A stretch of DNA of 64,000 bases from Anas platyrhynchos (Eukaryota; Chordata; Aves; Anseriformes; Anatidae): contig NC_092602.1 of NCBI RefSeq assembly GCF_047663525.1, positions 8,739,501 through 8,803,500 of the forward strand, written 5' to 3'. Below the pieces are notes generated by a model, which did no database searches, was not told the origin of the DNA, and saw only the letters and a list, made by a program, of their open reading frames with translations. A program made the translations under genes and the position numbers. Positions within the stretch are counted from its first letter, which is position 1. Each line of letters starts with the position of its first letter. Positions 40,557 through 61,120 of the stretch are shown piece after piece.

Positions 40557-43028
40557 GTGATTACACATTTTCAGAATGCATACTTTTGATGAACACCATG
40601 GAAAACAATGTTTCAGAAAATGCAGATGTTTTGAATACTTGGCCAGTGAGCTGCTTTTTATCCTGAATTTGCATCACGTAGTCTTCTTTTGACTTAGGTT
40701 CTGCTTCTTTCTTGTGTTCTCATCTCTCATAACTGTATTCCATTTAGCCATAAGAGTTCCTGTTGCAATGGGTGGAACTCCTGTTTTCTCTGTATTAACT
40801 TAAACAGCTTTGGTTCTTTATCTTTCAATTCTGTTAACTATTTGAACCCTGGGTACCAAACATTTATTGTTACACCCCATCTGTACATTTCAGACCACTT
40901 AGCGTGCCCTTAAGTCCGTGTTTATGTACAAGCTCAAGATTCACATATAGAGGCAATTTTTCAAGTCTTTTTAGGAATTTTTAATTAGCTAACCAATCCT
41001 GCTCTAAAAAAAAAAATAAATCCTGTGGTAGTTCAATGCTACAGAATGAACTACCTAATGGAAAATGCCTAGGTTAAGAAACTAAGTGCTCTTATCAATC
41101 TGTAATTTACATACCTGTTAATTAGTAACATAGCTTATACGATCTCTCTAAATCAAACATTATTAATTTGGACTTGCACAGAACGTTTTCCAGAGCAGTA
41201 GCCTTCTGGTGACTTATTTTGGAGGAGTCATAAAGCATTATCTACTGTAGGTTTTGTACTCTGGTCATTTTCTGGGTTTTCGCTAATGTATTTGTCTATA
41301 CTACTCCCAAATCACATCCTGATTTTTATTTATTTTGCATATATAACTGCCAGAATATATTCCAACTTCACCAGTGCTACGTAAAATCAGATGCGTAAAG
41401 TTTCTTGTCATGTAATTCTGTTCAGAACTTTTCAAAGGCTACTACATTTTACATCTGTTATTATTTTTCAGCCTCTGTGCACAGCATGCTTGATTCTGTT
41501 TGCTTAATGTTTTCCATGTCTTATAGAAAGTCAGCAACTGATAAAAGATGTCTTTTCTTAGATTTTTTTTATCATGCTGAAAGTAGGTTCCTATTTATTA
41601 TTTCTACCACTCAGTAACAATGTCCTTTAATTGTTCCGCACAGTTCCTGAACTTGGACAGTTCTTTTCCTAAAACCATGCCAAAGGTGTGGGATCTCTGT
41701 CTTAAGTGCAAAACAAAGTTTTGTCAGCTTTATGTGAGTACTAACAATTTTTTCTGCCCATTTTAATTTAGGTAGGACTGGAGATCAAAGACTTGTAAGC
41801 AATTGTGATGGACAAATCTGAAGTAGGCTATTTCCTACACTTTTACAGTGCTCCTCAGCAAAGTAAATAAACTCAGGTAATACACGAAAGGATTATGAAT
41901 GGGCTGCTAACAATTTCACTTCAGAATGTCTGAACAAAACTTGAGCTTAATCCAAATACACCTACAGTATAAGAATAACTACAGTTTCTGTCTTTTTTAC
42001 TGTTTGTATTCCCCCTTTTCTTAATTGAGTTCAACTTTTAGAAGGTCACTAAATTAATACCAATAGCAAAGTTTGGCTCAAAGTATGATTCAGCATTTCA
42101 GCTGCAATCCAGTCTCTCCTGTCAGTTAAAATTTACAAACAAAATACATACCATTAGTATATGAATTAATATTTTCTGTATTTGCTTAAGTTTATATTTA
42201 GATTGGGTGCATCAGAAACTGGTGTGCATGGATGTCGCAATGCTTAGAGACTTTTTTTTTGCAAAGAGCCACAAAGACTCTCATGTCCAAAAAAATCTTT
42301 AAACTTTTGGGGTAATACAGAGTTCTGGGCAGTCATCTGAAAATATTTAGCCAAAAGAGATGCAGTTTGTAGTGCAAGGGATCAATCCCAATAACTGCAA
42401 TTCAAAACTTAATCCAGTGGCATCAATACTAAAACTGTAAGGTGAATTTTGTAAATGGGAAATTTTCTAATGTAAATGTTTAATTCCTACAATACTGATG
42501 AGCCAAAAGATGTTTTCATTATTTGAAAGTGGTTTAAGTTAGTATTTCTTCCTTTCACAATACCCTGCTGAACCTCAGATCCCTAGATTTAGGATGAAGA
42601 TCAGCCCTTGTTGCTTTGAAAGAGAGAAACAGGTATTTTCTATTTTTTTTTCTGGTTTTGTTTACTTAAACCTATGTGTATATTACCAAGTGTTAAAGTT
42701 CATACATTTGGTGCTTCTTTTCTCACGTGTTTAATTTGAAAATAAGCTTAAAGTGAAGAGGCTTAGGGCCTGTATTTTAAAACTGCTGTCAAATGTGCAG
42801 TGTTAGAAATGAGAAAAGTGTGTGACACATTGTAAAATCAGGTATTTCATTGGGAATAAAAAGGCAAAGACAGCGTTGCAATATAGTTCTATCAATGTCT
42901 ATAAAGCCTCCCTTGTTTAAGATCCCACTGCAATTCAGGAGCAAGGTCTCTGCAGGGGTGTCCTGAGACAAGCAGCCAACTGCCATGCAGGCTGCACCAG
43001 AAAGGACCAGAAGTATCGGGTGTGGATG

Positions 43029-49289
<6,261 letters not shown>

Positions 49290-49439
49290 GGCGGCGCCGG
49301 GCCCTGCCGGCCGCTCACCGCCCGGCCATGCCCCGCCGCCCGCCCGGCTCCTCCCGCCCGCCGCGCCTCAGGGGAGGGGAGGGGGGGGGGCGGAGGGCAC
49401 GGAACCGTCCTGCCGGGGCGCGGCGGGCCCCGGGCGGCT

Positions 49440-49521
49440 TTGGCGGCGGGGCAGGGCCTGAGCCGGGAGCTTTCCGCTTCCGGGCTGCGCTGCACGGCGG
49501 GAAGGCGGCGGAGCCATTACG
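49440..49521 (+). other. SNRPD3: Presumed SNRPD3 non-coding exon 1
   Basis: GCGGCGGAGCCATTACG runs into GTGCGC at 49522, a usable donor. The first exon of mammalian SNRPD3 is also non-coding and ends in a similar GGAGCCATTAC context. The 5' limit is a guess. Confidence 0.5.
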
Positions 49522-49886
49522 GTGCGCGCGGGACGGGGACGGCGCTGAGGGGTCTTGGGGCCTTGGGGACGAGGTTTTGGGGCCTTGGGGCTGAGGGGGG
49601 CGGCCGGGGCTGGAGCCGTTCCCCGACTGGGTGCCCGCTGCTCACGGGTGGGTTCCCTGCGCCACAAGTGTGGGGAGGGCGGGGGGGTGGTGCTGGCTTT
49701 CAGCCCCTTCCTCCCACGGGCATCTCTCTGGGGCAGGGTTATCGATACACGCGTGTGGGGCAAGAGAGAAAATCGCCTCCCGTAGGGAAAGCCTGTTGCA
49801 CAAAGCACTTTGTGCGTTATTTCCGTTATTTTGATTTTTTTTTTTTCCCTCCCTTGTCGCAGGTGTAGAGCCCCAGCAGCGCCAGC

Positions 49887-51855
<1,969 letters not shown>

Positions 51856-51932
51856 TTTTGGCCTTGTCCAATGTGCTTTTTTTATTAGGGGGTATTAACT
51901 GTACTACATGTGTGTTGCTATCGGTTTTGTTT

Positions 51933-51938
51933 AATAAA
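51933..51938 (+). terminator. SNRPD3: SNRPD3 proximal poly(A) signal
   Basis: AATAAA 78 bases after the stop codon, followed by TCTGCTCTTATATGG and GT-rich sequence; fits the short 3' UTR typical of this gene. Confidence 0.75.
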
Positions 51939-53023
51939 TATTTCTGAGAAGAACTTGTCTGCTCTTATATGGCAGGACTCCTCTTCGGCACACTAGAGTT
52001 CTGGTTTGTTTCTGTAGGTGGCAAATACATTTTAGGTTGATTTTGACCTTAAAATTGCATTGTTTGGGAAACAGCAGACTTGGTATCTAGATTTGACTTC
52101 TTTGTACTTTTGTGTAATGCGTTGAGTTTTAAAGATCATCTTGCTTCTTTTTTCTTGTTTAATCCTGTTGTTATTCACTCTAAAGAATTAGAAGCTATTC
52201 TCAATGAAGAATTTTTAAATGTTTTGAAGCTGTGTTAGTGTCTGCGTTTATGGAACGTACAGCCAAATGGAGGCAGCTTCCTGAGAAGCAAAGCAGTGTT
52301 CTTTTACTTCACATGGATCTACAAGAGATACAGGTCTGTCTTCAGAGCTGTATGTTGAGCTTATATTCTTGTATTTTGTATTTTTCTCTTGGGACATGGG
52401 AAAACTTTTCACTATAAACACCCAAACTTAATATTTGGTAGACAGGTTTTTCTAGCCTGAGTCTCGAGCCTACTTGCCTGAGGTGAAAGATTTGATTCTA
52501 ACCCTGCTATAATAGTTCACTTGTTCTTCCTCTTGCCTGGGAAGATAAAATGGAATATTAAAAAACAAACAAACAAAAAAACACACCTCATTGTCAAGGA
52601 TTAATTTGAAGTGTTTTGTGCATCTGGAAGGTGTATGGGGAAAGTCATAAGGGTGGTTATCTGTTAAAAAGGCTCTTTAAAAAGGCTAATCTTTTGAGCA
52701 AAACTTAGGCCTAAATTTTGCTTTTGTTTTTAAAAATCTACACTTGGTCACATTGATCACCAGCTCAATTGTAGGAAGCCAAATTTAGTTGTAGCTTTAT
52801 TCTGCTAAAAGTATGGCGTGGCTGTTCTTACCAACATTAGGAGCTGAGATATTTAAGTTAAACGCGCCTGTACCTAACTGCATACTTGCATACAATCAAT
52901 TATCAGTCCATACATGTATAAGAAGCTATCTAGTCTTGCTTCTCTCCTCTAATGTGTAAAGACTCTCCCTTGTGTGCAGACATGAAAGTTGAACTAATGT
53001 ATTCGGTTGTTGAATTGTCTGTA

Positions 53024-53029
53024 AATAAA
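53024..53029 (+). terminator. Possible distal SNRPD3 poly(A) signal
   Basis: TCTGTAAATAAAGCAGTG with a strongly GT-rich region at about 53068-53090. It could give an extended 3' UTR of about 1.2 kb. Confidence 0.4.
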
Positions 53030-53291
53030 GCAGTGTTTGACTGCAGATCGCTAGAAAAACCCTGCTTATGTTTTGTTTTGTTTTCTGGTTAGTAACGATC
53101 CTAAATATTTACATTAGAAACATCTGTGAAGAGTCTGTAATGTATTTGAGATTAATTTATAAAAACTTTGCCTTCTTATGCCTAGATTGAGGAACCTGAC
53201 TGAAAGACAAGACAGTTTTCACAAAAATGCTTCCAAACGTGGCATGTGAGCCATGCTCATATAGCAGTAATGTTTTCCCAAAGACAGTATT

Positions 53292-53420
53292 TCAAAGAAT
53301 CACAGAATTTCCATCTTAAAGTGAGTACCTAAAGGAATTTTGTAGCGATGTTGAACACTTCCTTGTGGGGAATCTGTTCCTTGTATCCGCAATCACTTGA
53401 AATAGAACCCTGACTGACAT
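53292..53420 (-). mobile_element. Degenerate CR1 fragment
   Basis: AAAGAATCACAGAATTTCC followed about 70 bases later by GTTGAACACTTCC and GGGAATCTGTTCC resembles the CR1 3' region in reverse complement ('AGAATCACAGAAT', 'TTGAACACTTCC', 'AACCTGTTCC'). The middle part is lost or diverged. Confidence 0.5.
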
Positions 53421-56400
53421 CAGCTGATCATGCACTTCCCCTCAGACTACACCTGTGTAAAATCCTGGCAAGCAAAACTCTGGTGGTCTACCTGCAGAGT
53501 GCAACATTTTGAATAACTAGTAGAAACAGTTGTTTGTGGAGCTCTAATACTCAGCTTGTTTCCAGCTCTTACTGTGGGAGAGGACGTTACTTTCACAGAA
53601 TTTCCTCCCCATGCCTACATAAGTTACTGAATTTCACAAGATTGTTTTGAGAAAAAACATCTTAAAATCAGTGTGAAGCAGAAGCCCATTTTGAGTCTGT
53701 AGCAGATGCCCACTTGAGACTCTCCTTTTTTAACACACAAAGGAGAAAAGAATTCCATCCTGTTGCTGTGCCCTGAGCTTCATAGTAGAAATTGAACTGT
53801 CTGCATATATTAGTTGTGCTAAAGCCTGGGATCTCTGGAAATGGCTGGTAAGACTACGTGTGTTCTGTTGGCGGCTGCTGGCTTTGTTTGTTGATAGGTG
53901 GTGGTATGTGAGATGTCAGCTTCACTAACAGGTAGCATTATATCTATATTATATTTAGATGTTTTCTGCTTGTAGTCTGCTAATTGTTTTTTTATGCATT
54001 TTAATACACCAGGTTTCTGTTACCAACCTAATCTGAGTTTTTGTACACTGGACTTACTCTCCTGACAACAGGTAGGATAGGGATGGCACCATACATTGCT
54101 TTCTGTATAACCTGAGGCAAGCATTTGCAGCAACATTTTATAGGATGCTGCTTCAGCAGCTAGAACAGCTGCTTCTTCCCAAAGTAAACACCTGATAAAA
54201 ATCTGAGATTGATTAGGGCCACAGTAAATTGCCATGAATATAACCTACTATAGGGTGGGGTGTGGTGTTGAAGAATGTCAAGCTGTTCTGCTTTAAAATG
54301 GGTGTTGTCCTGGCAGTGGCTAATGTAGGGTGACTGCCAAAGGAGCTTACTGCTACCTTGTTCAGGAGCAGGAGACACAAGAAGTGTGCTCACAGTTTGA
54401 ACAAAGAGAAATCGCTTTGCTGGAACACTTTCGGATCTGGCTTCTAGTGGGTCTCCCTGCAATCTCTAGGGGAAACTAATAGTGAGGCTTAGTGCATTTT
54501 TTTATTTTCTTACAGCGACTATCAAGTACTTCCCAGCCTTCAAAGCTTTATTTTCTTTTTCTTAAAAGCCTCCAAAAATTATTAATAAATGGAAAAGGAA
54601 GCAAGCCACAGATGGGGAACTTGACTAAAAGTATTTTTTTGGAAAAGATTCAACGTTTTGGCAAGACTGCAAATCTGTCCCACTGGCTTTGTCTCACACT
54701 ATTTCCCTCTGGCTCTTAAATAGCATGTAGCCCTTTTCTGAAGGACACAACTTCTTTTGCAGAGGGCAGGGAGAAACGGCACTATTTTTGACCACAGAGA
54801 ACCGCAGGAGTGGCCAAGGTTTTGAAACACCCAGGGGAACCCTAAAGAACATAACTGTTAAATTTAATTTACTTAAATTAGAGCTGCATCACAGTAACAT
54901 ATTTGTTGTGGATTATTTCAACTAATGATGATTGCCTTACATTTTCTATTATTTTTAGAAGTTCCTGTTCCTCCTTCCTGTGCAATGCCAAGCTTCTGTT
55001 CTCTCCATTGAGATCCCTTCTCTTCCCTGGAACAGTTGGTGTGGCATTCAACAGCAGCGAGGGCAGAGGGGCAACCAAGAATTTCAGAGAGAAACAGGAA
55101 CTCTCTGCAGTAGGTTTGATTGTTGCAGTACAGGGTTTGTTCTATTTGCTTTAAGAAGTTTATACCCCACTTGATGTTTATCACCCTTTATTTTTGTAGA
55201 TGTCCACTGAACACTGCAATGAAACATTTTTTTCCAACTAGCGTTGCCTTAGCTTTTAAGATTTGCTTAAAACATATAACAGCTCTGATCCACATCAGCT
55301 TTGAAGAAGATACCGGATTTTGCAAGAGCAAAAAGCTTTGCACTGTGAATTCAGCTGAGGCTAAGTCTACGATGAAATGTTCACCCTCTTCAGAAAGAAA
55401 GATACTGGGAATTAGTGTTGAAAAGTTTGAAGTTTTGTAATTGTAGGAACGAAAGCCAAGGTCACTTAACAACATCTTATTAGTTGCTTAAAATTTGACT
55501 AGAACAACCGATATGTTAGTTTGTTACAGGTTGTTCTGAAGATCCTATGTGTATTATCCTTACAGCGTGATAAATTGAATTTCATTCTAACAAATATTTT
55601 TTCCTCCGCTAGATGGCTCTATAGGTAAGTGAATGAAATCCATCAAACCAGAACCCTCTGGAAGGGAAAAATGCCAGAAATGTGACTTCTGGTATAAAAT
55701 CCATTAGGATAATGCTATTACAAACTCCAGCATTAAAATACACGGTCTATTTTCCTTCTTCTTCAGCATTCCCAGAGTGCTGGTTTCATAGGCAACGAGG
55801 TTATTCCACCTCAGTGCTGTGTGTGTCCCACACTTGGCTAATTGGGCATGTGCAATTACAGGTAGGCATTACAGATTCCTCTAGTTCAGCAATGTATGTG
55901 ATCTATTTCTCTGAGACAGGATGCTGTGGATAGATGAGGCATCTATCCTTATTTGACACTTTTTTTTTTTTTTTTTGTCTCAGATAGCATTTCTTTTCAC
56001 TCTTTGTCATTGCTTTGTGTATGTGCTTATAAACCTCTTCCCATTCAGTGGCTTCAGAGCGCACTGTAGTTCCCTGTTTTCAACAGAGAGAGACTGTTAT
56101 TGACCTGAAGCTTTGACGTGAATTTATATGTTTGATATAATCAGTGTAGATGCCTTTGAACTAATGTGGTACAGAGAAGCTACACTGCAGCCATGCAAAA
56201 TGATGTATGGAGAAGTGCAGGTAGAAATTCACCTAGTCTTCCTGAATGAAAAAAATAGGTTGTGCTCTGGTACAAAAACAGAGAGGAGATGCTAATAATA
56301 ACAGAAGAGTTAAATGGTTGGAGAAGGTATCACTTCAAAAAATTGCTTTGCACAGAACTATGGCACTTTTCCTCACCGAGCTGGTGCTTTCATCATGCAC

Positions 56401-58790
56401 GGTTCCACTCAGCAAGGGGGTCTAACTTCCATCCTAAAGCTATACTTTTCTTCAGTTCATTTTCTGAGGGTACTCTGTGAAATACCAGTCTGAAAGTTAT
56501 CGTGTTATGAAGGAGAAGCTACGAATGAATGTAGTGTAGATGAGGTATGTGGCAAGCTATGGTATCTCTTCTCTGAGACTAACTACAGGCCACATTGCAA
56601 AAGTTTCACTCTCTGGGGTATTAAAACTTGGTTCATACCAGCTCTCAAAATTGTGGGAGATGCAGTAGTCTCTTAATCTCTTCTGTCTGTCAGTGAAAGT
56701 CAGAAGTTAAGGGATGTAGCCCCCAATCTCCAATGTCTTCCAGAAAATCTCTTGTAGAAGGGCAGAGTGGAGTAGAAGATACGAATTTCTGCTGCTGGTA
56801 ATCAGGGCCACTGTACGATCTCTATCTCATAGCTACTTAAAGCTTCACAACAAGGTTTCATTTAAACGTGGGAGTCCTATCTCCTGCCATTGTGATGTGA
56901 ACAAGGATGGAAGGTTCACATCCCAGTGGAGGAATGATCTGGTGATGTAGCAGCAGGTGGACTTCTGAGGTCTACAAGTGTCTGTGATTTGGTTACTCAT
57001 TTCTCAGCCATGAGTTAAAATGGAGAAGAGAGCTCCCAGAGTTCTTTGATGTGTTCATGCTCACAAAGGCAAAAATTAAAATCTGGACTTGCACCTTTTT
57101 GCAGCTAAACTGATTTCGGACAATAAGGGCTGGTCCTTCTCCTTTCAGATTAGATAATGATAAGTTTGTGGGACTGCTATGCTTTCAATGTTTCTTTGGG
57201 ACAAAATACAGATAAACCATGTTTAAAGCATGATCTAGAAGTGCCTTGAAACAAATGCTGGTATGGGCAGTGTGGTTTATATTATTTTGCAAGTAAAAGG
57301 ATATTTTCCCACTTCCTAATCTGCTCAAGGATAGATTTTGCCTGAGGTAGAAGAGCTACCATATGATTACAATGTGCTGGTGCCTAAAGCTGCCAAAACT
57401 GCGCTTGTCTGCAAGTATCTAGCCAGATCAAGTTGTGTTTTAACTGCCTTAGGTGTCCTGTTGTTGCCTGGTCCTGCAATAATAGTTCTTTATAGCGTCA
57501 AGAGTACTTTGGAGGTAATGAATAGGGAAGTTCAATCTTCTTCTATTCATTCTAGCTGTTCCTCGAAAACTACAGTATGAGATTATTTAACACAGTGTGG
57601 AGACCGACATTAGCGTATGCTATAGCCACCAGGTTTGGGATGTTTTTACTCCACCTCATTTAGATGTTTAATGAGAAAAGTATTTTGGTTTTGTGTGTGA
57701 GTTGGTTGTCCCTAGTTGACAGGCTATTATTCCTGGCACAGGGACAGACATTGCATAAGCAAGTATTGTGCAGTCCTCTGCTGCTGAGCAGAGACTGTCG
57801 AATAGGAGTCTATGAAAAGTGGAGGTTTTCCAGCATCATTAATTCAGGGGAGAATGTTGAAGTCCTGGCAAAGAAAGATTGTTTTCAGAAGATGTGTAGT
57901 TATGCTGAGAGAAATGAAAAGAATGGCAGAAAAACACTATTATTGTTTGCAGCGAACACTTAATTTGTTCTTCATTTTCTCTTGCTTGGAGGCATGAAAA
58001 TTTGTTGTCTGATTAGGGGTTTGCCCTATTTCCAGCTCCATGGAGAGGTGCTAGTACATCCGCTCCAGAGTAAACCACTGCTTGTTGTGAGGCAAAACTT
58101 CTCACGATTTTTTCCATAGTGCTTAACTGGGAGCAGAACAGAGCACTTAGAGGGAATATCAACAGCACTGGGTTGGTGATGCAAATGGAAGGTAATGGGA
58201 ATACCTGGATCTGCAGGGAGATGGTGTGCTATGTGGAACTGGCCATTTGGCTTATTCATGGCTCCATGCCTGACTGCACATGGGCTTTCATGTTTGGTTT
58301 TTATTGTTGTTTGTTTGTTTTAAGAAAAAAGATTGTCACCTTGCATTTCACAAGGGGAGATGGAGACCAAGCCACCAAGAGGTTCAGACCACGATTTAAA
58401 GACAGATTTAGGCCCATAACTCCTGCTGAAAGACCCATGTGGTGGTATTTTAGGTTGCTTATTAACACCTTTACAGTCCTCTAAAATCTGAAACACACTG
58501 CAGGGGGAATAATTCATTTTTTTCCTCAGCATCATCCAGCTGAGACAGAACTGAAGTGTGGAGGTTTTTATTCTTCTGTAACAAAAAAAGGTGGGTTGGT
58601 TGGTTGGTTTGTTTGTTTTTGCTTCATGACTGAACAAGCTTTCTTCATGTCTCTAGAACAGCTCCACAGCAGGCTTTTTTTTCTTCTTTCCAAATCTCTA
58701 TCATCAAAGATCACCATATAAAGCTGCACATCAGAGACACCTCTACAGCCAGAGAGGAGGGCATCATTTTGGCTGCAGCCATATTCGCCT
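53421..58790. other. Intergenic stretch downstream of SNRPD3
   Basis: AT-rich. In human the next genes are LRRC75B and GGT1. I looked for leucine-rich repeats or gamma-glutamyltransferase segments on both strands and saw none. A poly(T) run lies at 55961-55977. Confidence 0.55.
58592..58619. repeat. (GGTT)n/(TGTT)n microsatellite
   Basis: Tandem GGTT units passing into GTTT units. Confidence 0.85.
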
Positions 58791-58868
58791 CTTGCTTTTG
58801 AGGAGAGTTTGGATGCAGCTGTGGGGAGTGCTGTGTGTTGGGAAAAGCAGGATTGAATGCGCAAAGAG
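58791..58868. repeat. Dispersed imperfect repeat, copy A
   Basis: Shares CTTGCTTTTGAGG, AGTTTGGATGCAGC and TTGGGAAAAG, in the same order and spacing, with 61042-61120. Roughly three quarters of bases agree. The family is not recognised. Confidence 0.7.
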
Positions 58869-59385
58869 GAACCGCTGTTTTCACTGTTTCTCTGGGTATT
58901 TGTTAGGATGTGCTGTCTATGTTTTGTCTTTTTGCTACAACCTTTTTGTCTAGCTAGTGAGCCAGATTTGACATGGAATATGTGGATGAAGCTCTAGGGA
59001 ACTCATTAGAGGTTTTTCATGTCAGCATTTGCCTCCAAATACATGAAGTTTAATCCTAACCTTAGGCTGAGATTTGTATCATGGGACGTGTCGAAGCCTC
59101 TGGCTAGAGGCGGCGTGTGGGGAGGGCTCTGGTAGCAGCCCTCGCTTCACCTCAGAGCCTTGCTTTCAGAGGGTGCTACAACCACCTCTTCTTCAAACAT
59201 AGCCCTATCCTCATGCTCAAACTAATGCTGTGGGACACCCATGCTGAGGGTTACACAGGGGGTATAACACTAACAGCAGCTCTCACCTCACTTCAGCACT
59301 CTGATCCCCGCTCCCCCTTTACAGCCTGGCTGTCCCTGGAAACAGCCCCCCTAACCCACACCACCCCATTGCTTCCTACGCTGTG

Positions 59386-59493
59386 GCATTTTGCACTTTC
59401 TTATTGCGATTTCCCGGAGGCATTGAGGGGCACCACTGAGCGTTTTGCCCTTTCTTGTTGTGATTTCCCAGAGGCGCTGAAGGGCTCGGCTGA
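59386..59493. repeat. 54-bp tandem duplication
   Basis: Two adjacent 54-bp units (59386-59439 and 59440-59493) differ at about 11 positions. The period is exactly 18 codons and one plus-strand frame stays open through both, reading FALS-Y/C-CDFPEAL-R/K-G. A further GCGCTGAGGGG follows. The flank is GC- and CpG-rich. Most simply a two-copy minisatellite. Confidence 0.85.
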
Positions 59494-61041
59494 GCGCTGA
59501 GGGGAGGCTGCTGTGGAACCTTCTGGAGCCGGCAGCGCGCGGGCAGGGCAGCGCGGATTCTCCTCACGGCGGCCCCTGCAGCCCCGCTGCCAGCACCTCA
59601 GTACGGATGCCCAGTGCAGGGCAAGATGGAAATAGGTCAAAAATACGTTACAGGGGTGACCCCTGGCGGCATCCTGATGTTCTCTGGGGAAGAGCCATGC
59701 CGGCGAGTGAATGCCCAGCTCGAGAGCCCAGGAAGGCAAAGCGCCTTGCCTTCTGTCCTGTGGGGCGGCTGAGGTGTGTGCCTCGGAGTGTGCTTATCTG
59801 CCTTCATTTCTGCTTAGGGAATGGCAGGTAAGCTTGCCTCCTTGCTGTACTGAAGAGGGTCCTGTGTGTTACCGCAAGGGAGCCTGTGTTGCTATCTTCT
59901 CAAACAGCCCTCGCCTGAAGAGCCAGCAAGGGCTGCCGGTTTAGGGGCAACTCAGCCAGCTAGTGCTGCCACAGGCATTAGCAATGCAAAAGCTCACAGG
60001 AGATGTTGCCGCCTCTTCTGTTCCTGACCTTTCAGTTCAGGGGGTGACAAAAGGGCTAATCTCTTCTTTTGTCTCCCCCTGTTAGCGGTGAGGAGATGGG
60101 GGCTGCCCCTGAGGGTGGGCCTCCGGGGCTGAGACACAGGGGAGAGCATCTGAAAGTTGGAGACCTTGGGCACAACCACCTTCTGCCTTTAGAGTCCTCC
60201 ATTTCACTGTCTTTCAACTGCAGTTTCTTAAAAAATCAAGGCCACAAAAAACTGATGGTAAAATGAGCAGTTTTGTGACAGCTTTATCGTGTTGGGATAC
60301 GGAGGGAGCATTTCCTCAGACTGCAATGGTTTTGGTGTCTGTCGTGGAGCCCTGTGAGGGTGCTGGAGTATCGGTGAACCTATCCAGAGGCAGATACGCT
60401 GCCTCAAGCATAATGTTAAGCTAAGCTTGACATTCACAGGGAGGGGATTTTTTTTATTTTTTTTTCCTGGTGGACTTGCAGGCCCCTGTGTCTGCTAGTT
60501 CCAGTCAGTGTCCTTGAGCTGCTGCTGGGGTTACCTCTGTGAAGTGAACCTCTTCAGTTCTTGGTCGGGTCTCCAGAGTAAAAGAGGTTATTCTGTTGCA
60601 ACGGAGTTCAAATAAAGATACACATTTTTGGATGAATTTTGCTTCACAAACCGAATGGCTTAAGGGGAGTAGGGACAAAGCTCTGCTCAGAGGTGTGATG
60701 TGGAGACCTAAGAGCAGCCGCTGGTCTGGGGAAATGCCTTTTTCCAGTTTTCTGTGACCATCTTTGTGCTTGGTGAGACCCCATGCATTTCAGGGGGTTA
60801 CTCAGGTTGAGCAAGGTCCATGTAGCTGTCAGATAGCTTTCCATATGCTTCCCATCATTGTATCCAACTTAAGGCATATTGCCTCAGAAATGGATGGGGA
60901 TGAATAATCCTCATGAAGAAGTGCAGAAACAGTCTGATCAGTAAGTGGTAAAGAATCTATTCCCCACCCCTGTGACATGCCTGCGTGCAAGCTGAATAAG
61001 CTTGATGCTGTAGCAAGATATGTTGATGTTTTTGTGGTTCA
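59494..61041. other. Intergenic, partly CpG-rich
   Basis: A short CpG-rich patch at about 59510-59600 follows the tandem duplication. No exon could be supported. Confidence 0.5.
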
Positions 61042-61120
61042 CTTGCTTTTGAGGCCAGTTTGGATGCAGCGGGGGAAGTGCCAGGCATTGGGAAAAGGAG
61101 TAAATGCATGTGGAAGAAAA
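61042..61120. repeat. Dispersed imperfect repeat, copy B
   Basis: The partner of 58791-58868, in the same orientation and 2.25 kb away. Similarity outside these limits is doubtful. Confidence 0.7.

Larger units (their letters stand above)
39285..43028. other. Shared 3' region of convergent UPB1 and GUCD1
   Basis: UPB1 (plus) and GUCD1 (minus) end tail-to-tail with 3.7 kb between stop codons. For UPB1, AATAAA occurs at 39316 (32 bases after the stop) and at 40551, with further hexamers near 40390 and 40480. For GUCD1, minus-strand AATAAA occurs at 41594-41599 and as an overlapping pair near 41325-41334, with an ATTAAA at 42730-42735. I cannot decide which are used, so the UTR lengths and any overlap remain open. 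No other gene is seen. Confidence 0.55.
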
